From assembly GCF_029265375.1 (NCBI RefSeq), contig NZ_JAJUJJ010000022.1, positions 1-43,545 on the forward strand: 43,545 bases of DNA. Direction: 5' to 3'. The notes under the pieces are model-generated. The model made no database searches, was not told where the DNA came from, and worked only from the letters and a program-made list of their open reading frames with translations. Positions 6,980 through 13,363 of this stretch are shown in pieces. Position 1 is the first letter of the stretch; each line of letters begins with the position of its first letter. The translations under genes and the position numbers were made by a program. The DNA comes from Nesterenkonia sp. GTDB taxonomy: Bacteria; Actinomycetota; Actinomycetes; Actinomycetales; Micrococcaceae.

Positions 6980-7194
6980 CGCCCGTCCACGGTCGGCGCG
7001 AACTCACGATGCAGCATCCGCAGCTTCGTCGACTCGCGAATCTTCCCGGACACGCCCGCCCAGTCACGCCCGAGACGGATCTTCTCCTGACTCGCGAACC
7101 TCGTCACCAGCGCGACGCTCACTCCCTGCGTCTCCGCGATCCACTTCGCGGGCATCCCATCTCTCAGGGCAGCCCGCACCCATTCCTCATCCAT
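6976..7194 (-). CDS. Small helix-turn-helix protein, 72 aa
   Basis: Starts at ATG 7194, eight bases after the HNH stop. Residues 14-37 (PAKWIAETQGVSVALVTRFASQEKI) match a compact HTH: first helix with WIAE, the turn at GVS, and recognition helix ALVTRFASQE. The rest is a basic C-terminal tail. Likely a DNA-binding regulator or recombination accessory factor, with target unknown. Longer upstream frames overlap the HNH gene and are rejected. Confidence 0.65.
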   Translation of the reverse strand: MDEEWVRAALRDGMPAKWIAETQGVSVALVTRFASQEKIRLGRDWAGVSGKIRESTKLRMLHREFAPTVDGR

Positions 7195-7202
7195 GTCTTC
7201 TC

Positions 7203-7538
7203 CTAGAACGGCGTGTCCCCGACGAGCACGCGCCGGCCATCCGCCGTCAGCCACACGAGCCCCTCGACCGCTTGAAACGGCACGAGCTCGTCGTCGTACT
7301 TCCCGTACTGCGAGATCGCCCAACCCTCCGGGGGATCCGCAGAATGTGCCTTGCCGTGACAGCCCGTGTGATTCCCCCACCCGCACAGCGCGACCAGGTT
7401 CGACACGGTGTGCTTCCCGCCACGCGACCGGAACCGACGGTGATGGAGTTCGAGGGGCGCGATCCTGCCGCACCCCTCGCACTTCCCGTCCGCCCGCTCC
7501 TCGACCGCGACACGAAACCGCTTCGGGATGGCCGTCAT
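7203..7538 (-). CDS. HNH endonuclease, compact
   Basis: A 111-residue HNH protein. It shows the full core: a CEGCGRIAPLELHHRRFRSRGG segment (zinc-knuckle cysteines and the catalytic HH pair), then SNLVALCGWGNHTGCHGKAH (N and H of the motif). The C-terminus (LVWLTADGRRVLVGDTPF) is typical of actinophage HNH proteins of this size. It may nick DNA in replication or packaging. It directly follows the cytosine methyltransferase with a 4-base overlap, so a restriction-like pairing is conceivable, but HNH genes here often stand alone. Confidence 0.85.
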   Translation of the reverse strand: MTAIPKRFRVAVEERADGKCEGCGRIAPLELHHRRFRSRGGKHTVSNLVALCGWGNHTGCHGKAHSADPPEGWAISQYGKYDDELVPFQAVEGLVWLTADGRRVLVGDTPF

Positions 7539-8641
7539 GCGGCCACCGCCTCACGGATCGCGGGCACGCCAGGCCGGGCGAGGAGCTCGCGGAGCGCGGC
7601 GACGGCCTGCTGAGGCACGACGCCGTTCCCGCACGCTTTCAGCTGCTCCGCGCGCGACAGGCCGACTTCCGGGGACGTGACCCAGCCCTCGGGCCAGCCC
7701 ATCATCCACTCGGTCAATGCGGGGTTGAGGCGCGGCTTGCCGCCCTTGCCGTCGTACCGGACAGGTGCGGGCGCGGCACGGCCCGTGACGGCCTCCCAGC
7801 GAGCGATGGCCGCCGCGTACGGACCCCAATCGGTCTCGCCCATCGCGAAGCTAGGTGAGAGCACCGGTTCGAGATCCTCCACCGCGACCGTGCGCAGGTC
7901 CGGCCCGCCATCGCCATGACGGCCCGGGCCGTTCATGTCGGTCGTCCGAGGCGTCGGGAGGAGCGTCACGGTGTGATCGTCCCCGCCTCGACTTCCTCCG
8001 CGATCTGATCCGAGAGACGCATCGTCGCTCCCGGCCGGTTCGGGTCGCGGCGTCCTCCGCTGTCCGTGTCCGGCGTGCGGAGCAGTGCGCTCCGCGGGCC
8101 AGGCGAGGATGAAGACCCGGTATCGGCCATGCGGGGCGCCGATGTCGGATGCTCGAATGCCTGTCCATTCCGCATCGAACCCGAGGTCGGCCAGGTCTCC
8201 GAGTACGGCTCCAAGTGCCCGCAGAACATGAGTTGGGTCGTCTCCCACACAGAGCGGGCAGGGTTCCACGTAGCTATTAGCGTCTGCACTGAGCAGCCCC
8301 CTCACGTTCTCGATCACGACCCAATCGGGCCGGATAGTGTCGATCGCTCGCGCGTATTCCGACCAGAGGCCGGAACGCGTGCCTTCTCCCATGCCGCGCC
8401 GTCGCCCCGCGAGGGAAACGTCCTGGCATGGGAAACCTCCCGCGAGAACCTGCACGCGAGGGGTGGTGGGCCAGTCGATGTTCGTCACGTCGCCGAGGTT
8501 GGGTACGTCGGGATGTCGATACGTGAGCACCTTCGACGGCGCGTCGTCGAACTCCGCGAACCACGCGGGCCGCGTGCCGAACACATGGTCGACGGCCATG
8601 CCGAGACCGCCGACGCCCGCGAACAGCTCCCCCGACCTCAT
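7535..8641 (-). CDS. C5-cytosine DNA methyltransferase (Dcm-like)
   Basis: A 368-residue methyltransferase starting at ATG 8641, which overlaps the previous stop as ATGA; the frame extends to 8743 but only inside the neighbour. Conserved motifs are in order: I ELFAGVGGLG (residues 5-14), IV GGFPCQDVS with the catalytic Cys near 72, VI VIENVRG near 113, VIII GRYRVFILA, a variable target-recognition region, and X KACGNGVVPQQA near the end. It methylates cytosine in a sequence not predictable here. No cognate restriction enzyme is next to it except the small HNH gene, so it is probably an orphan that protects phage DNA. Confidence 0.92.
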   Translation of the reverse strand: MRSGELFAGVGGLGMAVDHVFGTRPAWFAEFDDAPSKVLTYRHPDVPNLGDVTNIDWPTTPRVQVLAGGFPCQDVSLAGRRRGMGEGTRSGLWSEYARAIDTIRPDWVVIENVRGLLSADANSYVEPCPLCVGDDPTHVLRALGAVLGDLADLGFDAEWTGIRASDIGAPHGRYRVFILAWPAERTAPHAGHGQRRTPRPEPAGSDDASLGSDRGGSRGGDDHTVTLLPTPRTTDMNGPGRHGDGGPDLRTVAVEDLEPVLSPSFAMGETDWGPYAAAIARWEAVTGRAAPAPVRYDGKGGKPRLNPALTEWMMGWPEGWVTSPEVGLSRAEQLKACGNGVVPQQAVAALRELLARPGVPAIREAVAA

Positions 8642-8802
8642 GCGGCCCACAGCGCGCGCTCCGGCACCGCCAGCACGTCCTTGCAGTCCTTGCACAGTCG
8701 GTTCCGGCCCTTGAACTGCAGCAGCACCCCGCACCGTGTGCACGGGCGCCGATGGTTCTTGCCGCTATAGACACGAGCAGGCCGTGATGTCGCGCCGATC
8801 AT
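8638..8802 (-). CDS. Zinc-ribbon microprotein, 54 aa
   Basis: Starts at ATG 8802 (M-I-G-A-T), overlapping the previous TGA as ATGA; its own TGA overlaps the methyltransferase ATG in the same way. A CTRC pair and a CKDC pair separated by 16 residues make a zinc ribbon with a basic N-terminal tail. Small zinc ribbons next to phage methyltransferases may be DNA-binding helpers, but there is no direct sign of that here. Confidence 0.65.
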   Translation of the reverse strand: MIGATSRPARVYSGKNHRRPCTRCGVLLQFKGRNRLCKDCKDVLAVPERALWAA

Positions 8803-8957
8803 GCGTCCCTCCTGTGGCACGCACACGACGGCTTCCGACAGAACCCGTCACCACCGAACTGGCGTCCCGGGTGGCACTTCACACAGAACCCGCATGCCGT
8901 AGCGACATGCGGGTTCGTGGTCGGGAGCGCACCAGGCGCGAAACTCTGCCAGGTCAC
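8799..8957 (-). CDS. Cysteine-rich zinc-finger microprotein, 52 aa
   Basis: Starts at GTG 8957, overlapping the recT stop as GTGA; it ends in a TGA overlapping the next ATG. Residues 22-48 contain C-x2-C-x2-C-H, then FC...C-x-C-H, so six cysteines and two histidines fall in under 30 residues. This is a dense zinc-binding cluster. A frame in another phase (M-T-R-R-D-L) also opens here but lacks this pattern and the exact overlaps. Function unknown; nucleic-acid binding is the natural guess. Confidence 0.6.
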   Translation of the reverse strand: MTWQSFAPGALPTTNPHVATACGFCVKCHPGRQFGGDGFCRKPSCACHRRDA

Positions 8958-9736
8958 GACGGGTCACCTTCCTGCACGACGAACGTCTCGGGCTCGTCCT
9001 CAACGTGCGTGATCTGCACGTCATCCACGCCCGCGACGTGCGACGCCTTGTTCTCGTCCGCCTCGATCGCACGGCCCAGGTCGGTCGACTTCGGCAGGAA
9101 CTTCACGAGGGCGCGGACAGCGGTCTTCTTCGCCATCTCCTCCTCGTGCGACTGCCACGGCGTGCCCTTGTCCCAATAGGACGGACGCCGCGCGAACACC
9201 TGGCCCTTCGTGAGGTACACCCACGTCGTGCCGCCGCCCTTCATGCGGGCCGACGCGACAACTCCGATCCACGGGCGGTCTTCCTCGAAGTCGCGCGGCT
9301 GCCAGTCGTAGTACATGCCCCGGTCTGAACTCGCCCCGTACGTGAAGTCGTCTCCCTCGCGGACGAGGAACGATTCGACGTTCAGCACCATCTCCGAGCG
9401 CAGGACGAGCTTCACGTACCCCTGGTAGCCGATGATCGGCAGGCACACGTCGCGGCCCTTCTCGCGGCGCGGCGTCAGGTAGAACTCGCCCAGCCCGGAA
9501 CCAATCTCGAGCTTCAACTGCGCCGCGAGCATCACGCCGCCGAGAACCGTCTTCGGGTCCGCAGACATGAGCTTCGGCTGCTTCGTAATCTCGCTCAGGA
9601 CCGCACGCACGAACGCATCCGAGTTCATCGCCCCGCCCAGCTGCCGCTCAATCGCCGGAAGCTGCTGCTCAACCAGATCCTTCATCGTCGGATTCGACTT
9701 CGCCGCCACCGCGGCCTGCGACAGATCCTTCGTCAC
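8954..9736 (-). CDS. recT: RecT-family single-strand annealing protein
   Basis: A 260-residue annealing protein. Family landmarks are seen in order: the TMKDLVEQQLPAIERQLGG N-terminal helix, a SADPKTVLGGVMLAAQLKLEIGSGLGEFYLTP core, the IIGYQGYVKLVLRS segment near residue 100, a W-rich centre, and MAKKTAVRALVKFLPKS towards the C-terminus. An acidic tail ends the protein. It anneals complementary single strands coated by SSB and works with the YqaJ nuclease two genes upstream to give a RecET-like system. ATG 9736 overlaps the upstream stop. Confidence 0.93.
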   Translation of the reverse strand: MTKDLSQAAVAAKSNPTMKDLVEQQLPAIERQLGGAMNSDAFVRAVLSEITKQPKLMSADPKTVLGGVMLAAQLKLEIGSGLGEFYLTPRREKGRDVCLPIIGYQGYVKLVLRSEMVLNVESFLVREGDDFTYGASSDRGMYYDWQPRDFEEDRPWIGVVASARMKGGGTTWVYLTKGQVFARRPSYWDKGTPWQSHEEEMAKKTAVRALVKFLPKSTDLGRAIEADENKASHVAGVDDVQITHVEDEPETFVVQEGDPS

Positions 9737-10026
9737 GAGGCAGCTCCCTCGCCGAACGCGTTCTCGAAGAACTCATCGAGCTGTGCCTGCGTGACGACTC
9801 GTCGCCCCGCGAGCTTGCTCGACTTGAGCGCACCGCTGTGGATCAGCCAGCGCACTGCCCCCTCCGAGCGCCGCAGCTCGGCCGCGACCTCGGGGATGAA
9901 ATAGAACTTCCCGTCGGCAGTAGCGTCCCCGGGTTGCGCCGCGGGCACACCTGAGAGTGCGCGAGCAACCTCCTCGCGAATCATGGACCGCAGCGCTTCT
10001 GCCAGCACAGTGTCGATGTTTGTCAT
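9733..10026 (-). CDS. MerR-like HTH DNA-binding protein, 97 aa
   Basis: A 97-residue protein with an excisionase/MerR-style winged helix in its C-terminal half: F-I-P-E-V-A-A-E-L-R-R-S-E-G-A-V-R-W-L-I-H-S-G-A-L-K, then GRRVVTQAQLDEFF. The N-terminus is helical (VLAEALRSMIREEVARAL) and may dimerise. It sits between the exonuclease and RecT, with TAATG and 4-base overlaps. It may target the recombinase module to DNA or regulate the operon. It could also be an excisionase, but it is far from the integrase. Confidence 0.7.
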   Translation of the reverse strand: MTNIDTVLAEALRSMIREEVARALSGVPAAQPGDATADGKFYFIPEVAAELRRSEGAVRWLIHSGALKSSKLAGRRVVTQAQLDEFFENAFGEGAAS

Positions 10027-10958
10027 TACTTCTTCTCCTTCGTGATGCGCATGACCCGGAACGGTGCGCCCTGTCTCGTGTACTCAGCGGCGAGGTCCGG
10101 GTGGTCCTCCTTGAACCGCTTCCCGTCGAACGACGGCCGGCCCGCCTGCGTCTTATAGGTGAGGACGCGCCGCCCCTCGAACGTGAGCGTGTCCGCGTCC
10201 TCCATGTAGTTCGCGATGACCAGCTGCAACGCGTCGGCCTCCGCCTTCATCGCCTGCATGTCGGACAGCAACACCGACCGCCGATCGACGGCTTCCATCG
10301 CCATCTCGGACGCCTCGATCTCCTTGCCCGGTTCTGTCGGGAACCGCTCGGCGTTCTCCGCGAGCGTCGACGGCATCGGCGGAACCCCGGCAGACACGCG
10401 GTCGCACCAGAACTCCATCACCGCCGGGATCATGTGCTCACGGATGAACCGATCGTCGCGCGGCTCCCAGAACAGGCGGAACTCACGGCCACCGATCCAC
10501 ACGACCACCGCGGCGCGCTGCGTGCCCGCGACAGCCATCTCCGCCTGCACCTGCACGCGAATGTCAGTCGGGATGCCCTCGTCCCACTTGTGCCCCGTGT
10601 AGTGGTGCGCCGTCTTGAACTGCCACGTCGTGAACGGATCCGACGACACGCGGTCGAACGAGGCGTGCAGGAACGGCCACTCGATCGACCGCGCCATGAA
10701 CGCCGGTTCGAGCGTCACATCGACACCGCTGTATTGCTCTACCCACTTCGCGATGATCGTCTCGGACTCGTGCCCAATGAACGCCAGCAGCGGATCGAAC
10801 TCGCGATCTACCCCGTGCTTCGACTTGTACACGTCCAGCGGCGTCGCATACGGCGACAGCCCCATGACCGCCGCTACCTCCGACGCGCCGACGCTCGCGC
10901 GCCGCTCTTCCTCCCACTCGGGAGTATCCGGCGTGATATCAACTCGCGTGAACGTCAC
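10026..10958 (-). CDS. YqaJ-family viral recombination exonuclease
   Basis: A 310-residue protein of the YqaJ/lambda-exo class. The N-terminal WEEERRASVGASEVAAVMGLSPYATPLDVY segment is the family signature, followed by HESETIIAKWVEQ. The catalytic region is HASFDRV...TTWQFKTAHH. Here the usual E of the E-x-K motif appears as Q (residues QFK), worth noting because that acidic residue binds metal in better-known members. The C-terminal third is helical with a basic end. It resects 5' strands for RecT annealing. Confidence 0.88.
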   Translation of the reverse strand: MTFTRVDITPDTPEWEEERRASVGASEVAAVMGLSPYATPLDVYKSKHGVDREFDPLLAFIGHESETIIAKWVEQYSGVDVTLEPAFMARSIEWPFLHASFDRVSSDPFTTWQFKTAHHYTGHKWDEGIPTDIRVQVQAEMAVAGTQRAAVVVWIGGREFRLFWEPRDDRFIREHMIPAVMEFWCDRVSAGVPPMPSTLAENAERFPTEPGKEIEASEMAMEAVDRRSVLLSDMQAMKAEADALQLVIANYMEDADTLTFEGRRVLTYKTQAGRPSFDGKRFKEDHPDLAAEYTRQGAPFRVMRITKEKK

Positions 10959-11128
10959 GAGACCACCGCCCGCAGCACCTCGGCGCCGTACCGCTCAGCA
11001 CGCTCCACCGCGAGCTCCCGCTGTCTCCGCAGGAACCCGTTGCCCGGCTCAGCATTCGCACGACGTGTCCACTCGACCGCCGATTCCAGCAGCCGCGCAT
11101 ACTCGATGCGCACCTCGTCCTCAGTCAC
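10955..11128 (-). CDS. 57-residue helical phage protein
   Basis: Starts at GTG 11128, overlapping the stop of the membrane peptide (GTGA), and ends overlapping the exonuclease ATG (ATGA). Nearly all helical and charged (DEVRIEYARLLESAVEWTRRANAE...RRQRELAVERAERYGAEVL), well suited to a coiled-coil dimer. A longer frame reading to 11254 crosses the neighbour and is rejected. Function unknown; it is probably co-translated with the exonuclease. Confidence 0.6.
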   Translation of the reverse strand: MTEDEVRIEYARLLESAVEWTRRANAEPGNGFLRRQRELAVERAERYGAEVLRAVVS

Positions 11129-11265
11129 CTGACCACCCCGTAGATAAAGAGTGCGGCGATCCCCCACACGAGGAGATCGCCACTGTTGATCACGGGCGCC
11201 GCGGCTGCGACACCCACCGGCCACGCCAACACGAGCGCGACCAGTGCAGGCCACCTACGCCGCAC
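11125..11265 (-). CDS. 46-residue phage membrane peptide
   Basis: Starts at GTG 11265, inside the last codons of the zinc-ribbon gene, and ends in GTGA with the next. One or two membrane helices are seen: WPALVALVLAWPVGVAAAAP (6-25) and LLVWGIAALFIYGVV (31-45). The frame is also open further upstream to ATG 11385, which has a good ribosome site, but that part reads as arginine-rich shadow of the zinc ribbon. Function unknown. Confidence 0.5.
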   Translation of the reverse strand: MRRRWPALVALVLAWPVGVAAAAPVINSGDLLVWGIAALFIYGVVR

Positions 11266-11407
11266 GAAACGCAACGCAGTACGTGCACGCGCACGCCGGA
11301 CACCACCAGTCGAAACCCGGCTCCAACGGGCCGCCCATCTCGCCCGTCCAGACGAGACGACCCCCGCACACCTCACAGTCGACATCCCTGTCCTCCTCAG
11401 TCAGCAA
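11255..11407 (-). CDS. Zinc-ribbon microprotein, 50 aa
   Basis: Reads CEVCGG near residue 11 and, after a tryptophan-rich spacer, CPACACTYC near residue 36: a clean four- to five-cysteine ribbon. The start is uncertain. TTG 11407 overlaps the upstream stop by 11 bases and keeps an acidic leader; no ATG lies in frame. An overlapping ATG 11385 frame has the better ribosome site, so one of the two start choices here is unusual. Likely a nucleic-acid or protein binding accessory. Confidence 0.5.
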   Translation of the reverse strand: MLTEEDRDVDCEVCGGRLVWTGEMGGPLEPGFDWWCPACACTYCVAFRAA

Positions 11408-11552
11408 GGCCACACCACGCCAGAAAGCGCCGCCATCTCGACGGACGCGGCTCCGGCACCCACTCGAGCGCCACATGCTCAGAAGCGGCCCGCGGCATCG
11501 CATCGATACCCGCCGCAGTGAAACTGCCCTCGAAGTCATCGAACGGTTGCAT
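11397..11552 (-). CDS. 51-residue phage protein
   Basis: An ATG preceded by GAAGGAGGAGCA, one of the strongest ribosome sites in the prophage, opens a 51-codon frame. The N-terminus is acidic (QPFDDFEGSF), the middle is neutral, and the C-terminus is basic and aromatic (RPSRWRRFLAWCGLA). It begins a run of coupled genes that leads to the exonuclease. Not recognised as a family. Confidence 0.6.
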   Translation of the reverse strand: MQPFDDFEGSFTAAGIDAMPRAASEHVALEWVPEPRPSRWRRFLAWCGLAD

Positions 11553-11623
11553 TGCTCCTCCTTCGGAAACGAAAAGCGGGACCGGCCAGGGTGCTGCCCC
11601 GAATGTGATTGACCGGCCCCACG

Positions 11624-11671
11624 TCCCCGCGCCCGGACTCGAACCGGGCCGACGCCTTCACGCTCGCGGGG
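11624..11671 (-). ncRNA. tRNA-like minihelix 2 (acceptor stem + T-arm only)
   Basis: On the leftward strand a 7-bp stem (ccccgcg, 11671-11665, with cgcgggg, 11631-11625) abuts a perfect T-arm (cccgg-ttcgagt-ccggg). There are no bases between T-stem and acceptor, exactly as in tRNA, and A follows as the discriminator position. Only 16 bases replace the D and anticodon arms. No upstream segment can complete a normal cloverleaf. It lies in the gap upstream of the 51-codon gene. The function is not known; RNase P and RNase Z recognise this acceptor/T-arm stack in ordinary tRNA precursors. Confidence 0.5.
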
Positions 11672-11772
11672 TGCCCGTTTCCTGCCGACTCGTACGCGCC
11701 CTCCTCGACAGGCATCCACAGATGGGCTTCTGGGAATTGGTGCTCGCCCCCGTATCTCAGGAGGTGCCACCG

Positions 11773-11822
11773 TGCCCCCGGCGCGATTCGAACGCGCACA
11801 CTCCCGACAACGACGCGGGGGC
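11773..11822 (-). ncRNA. tRNA-like minihelix 1 (acceptor stem + T-arm only)
   Basis: Same architecture as the element at 11624-11671. A 7-bp stem (gcccccg, 11822-11816, with cgggggc, 11780-11774) joins directly to a perfect T-arm (gcgcg-ttcgaat-cgcgc) and is followed by A. The linker is 18 bases. It begins nine bases after the stop codon of the gene at 11831-12199. A weak anticodon-like loop (gtcgttg) can be drawn in the linker but needs a mismatched stem and has no matching 5' half. Confidence 0.5.
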
Positions 11823-11830
11823 GATACTGC

Positions 11831-12199
11831 TTACTTGCGGCCTGTTCCCGGCAGTCCGCCCGATACGGAGCGCAGATAGTCGGACACATATGGGTTATCG
11901 CGGCACTCAAGGCTCATCGCACGGATGAATGATCGAGACTCGTCCTTGCTCCCGATCACGCCTGAGCGGTCACGTTCTCGCGCTAGCTCTTCCCAGATGA
12001 ACCGCACCGAGCTATCTATGCCGCCACGCCGCAAGGTTCGCCCTATGAGCTTCGCCATTCGGCCAGGTCGGAAGTTCACGCGGTTCTTCTCGAACACCGC
12101 CGCCGCAGCGATCAATAGTTTGTCTTTCACTTTGCCGTAATCCACGTACTCTCCGAATTCGTTCTGGACATACGTCCGCCCGTCCGCCGCGCTAGCCAT
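11831..12199 (-). CDS. Hypothetical phage protein, 122 aa
   Basis: A 122-residue, mostly helical protein with a good GGAGG before ATG 12199. The segment DKLLIAAAAVFEKNRVNFRPGRMAKLIGRTLRRGG (about 26-60) is basic and could contact nucleic acid, and the C-terminus is Gly-rich. It has no cysteines and no membrane segment. It is isolated from the overlap chain by non-coding gaps on both sides, each holding T-arm-like elements. Accessory genes in this position often act on superinfection or host takeover; the sequence does not say. Confidence 0.65.
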   Translation of the reverse strand: MASAADGRTYVQNEFGEYVDYGKVKDKLLIAAAAVFEKNRVNFRPGRMAKLIGRTLRRGGIDSSVRFIWEELARERDRSGVIGSKDESRSFIRAMSLECRDNPYVSDYLRSVSGGLPGTGRK

Positions 12200-12231
12200 A
12201 CCGCTCGCCTCCCTGCCTGCTGTTGTCCATG

Positions 12232-12258
12232 TGCGCCCCGGGGAGTCGAACCCCGGCG
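12232..12258 (-). other. T-arm-like hairpin upstream of the 122-aa gene
   Basis: On the leftward strand cgggg-ttcgact-ccccg (12255-12239) forms a 5-bp stem with a seven-base loop of T-loop consensus, followed by gggcgca. No clear 7-bp partner for that 3' segment was found, so only the T-arm is supported. It lies about 35 bases before ATG 12199. Between it and the antirepressor gene (12259-12598) I see the nested repeat at 12439-12556 and no convincing gene. Confidence 0.4.
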
Positions 12259-12438
12259 TAGACCATCAGCGCGCCGCCAGTCATGCCCGGACTGGTCACG
12301 GTCCAGCACCCCTATCCCTCACGGGGTCATCGGTGCTGCCTGTCTTGTACTTCTCTCCACACCCGCGCTCACCACGCCTGCCAAACGGCCAATGCGAACG
12401 GGTACCCATCAGGACTCTGTGTAGTTATTCGCCTCACC

Positions 12439-12556
12439 CGATGGGTCTGCATACCCGCGCGCCTGTGGCTCAGGGGGCCGGATGAGGAATGGGATTTAGT
12501 TGCCGTGCACCCGAAATTGAGCGCACTCGTCCGATCGATGAGCCACAGACCCATCG
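12439..12556 (-). ncRNA. Candidate structured RNA: nested inverted repeat with internal hairpin
   Basis: Two nested stems pair perfectly: 8 bp (12439-12446 with 12549-12556) and 10 bp (12463-12472 with 12539-12548). A 16-base bulge on one side separates them; the other side is continuous. Inside lies a further hairpin (12505-12526). In the leftward transcript it is an 8-bp stem with two G-U pairs and a 6-base loop, while the rightward transcript would have two mismatches. This favours a leftward RNA, the same direction as the phage genes. It starts about 40 bases after the antirepressor stop. Confidence 0.45.
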
Positions 12557-12598
12557 AGCGGGACACGGATTCGAGGCCCCGTGCGGCCTAGACGAGCG

Positions 12599-13363
12599 CT
12601 ACGACAGCGCGACCTCGCGGAGGCCGAGCTTCCGGCGGATGAAATCGACGCCGGACGGCTGCACCCGAGTCGTGTAGGACGTGCCGCGATCGCCGTTCGA
12701 ACGCTCGTAGTCGAACGCCTTCACCGAGAAGTGCTGCATGTACTGCTGATACGGCGTGTTCCGCATCGCGCCCTTCGCGATGAACACCCCCTCTCCGCGG
12801 AGGCGGTCGAACAGCTTGTTCTGAGACAGACCCAGCATCTTCGCCACGGCACCCACGCTGTACGTCCCGTCAGCATCCATGAACGAGTCGTACGCCTCCA
12901 CCTTCGGGCGGGCTTCCTCGAGCTCATGCTCAGCCTGCTCGGCTCTCCTCGCAGCCTCGGCCGCGAGCTGAAGCATCTTCGACGACGGCAGCTGCGCGAG
13001 CATCTCGACGTCAGCGCCGTACCGTCCCGTGCGGCGGATCGTCGGGAGCACGTCGTGCGCCACCCATCGCTGGAATGCCTTGATCTCTGCACGCCTACGC
13101 TCGTCGGCCATGCGGCCCGTCTGGCGCTGGATGAGTGCCTTGAACAGGCCAGCCTCCGAAACGACCGTCATCGTCTGGTCGCCGCCCGGGGTGGGCACGA
13201 GACGCCCACCCTTCTCGTCGTCGTCCAGGCTGCGGGTCATGTCCTTCGCGACCGCATAGCCGAGAATCGCGGCGACGTCAGCAGCGACGAACCACGGCTC
13301 GCCATCCACCATGACGGTGCGGACCTCGCGCCCGTCGTACCGGAACACATCGAGGGCGCTCAT
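12599..13363 (-). CDS. Phage antirepressor (Bro-N + ANT/KilA-C type)
   Basis: A 254-residue protein starting at ATG 13363, which overlaps the previous stop as ATGA; a longer frame to 13405 is inside the neighbour. Residues 5-105 match the Bro-N domain (VRTVMVDGEPWFVAADVAAILGY..., TMTVVSEAGLFKALIQRQ..., FQRWVAHDVLPTIRRTGRY). A charged coiled linker follows (AAEAARRAEQAEHELEEARPKVEAYDSFMDADGTYSVGAVAKMLG). The C-terminal ANT domain (LFDRLRGEGVF..., YERSNGDRGTSYTTRVQPSG) ends the chain. It probably binds DNA or the repressor to push the phage to lytic growth. Confidence 0.88.
   Translation of the reverse strand: MSALDVFRYDGREVRTVMVDGEPWFVAADVAAILGYAVAKDMTRSLDDDEKGGRLVPTPGGDQTMTVVSEAGLFKALIQRQTGRMADERRRAEIKAFQRWVAHDVLPTIRRTGRYGADVEMLAQLPSSKMLQLAAEAARRAEQAEHELEEARPKVEAYDSFMDADGTYSVGAVAKMLGLSQNKLFDRLRGEGVFIAKGAMRNTPYQQYMQHFSVKAFDYERSNGDRGTSYTTRVQPSGVDFIRRKLGLREVALS

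Noticed and set aside
8848-8967. 39-codon frame starting GTG 8967 after recT
   Set aside because: Another phase (8799-8957) has exact overlaps at both ends and a dense cysteine cluster.
11125-11385. 86-codon frame with a good ribosome site at ATG 11385
   Set aside because: Its first half is arginine-rich and in shadow of the zinc-ribbon frame; only the C-terminal membrane part looks real, so a later GTG was chosen. The ribosome site leaves some doubt.
11773-11860. tRNA-Thr(CGT) cloverleaf around minihelix 1
   Set aside because: The anticodon stem has a mismatch, and no D-arm or 5' acceptor partner is present upstream.
12369-12566. 65-codon leftward frame across the nested repeat
   Set aside because: No ribosome site, irregular composition, and the sequence is better explained by paired RNA stems.
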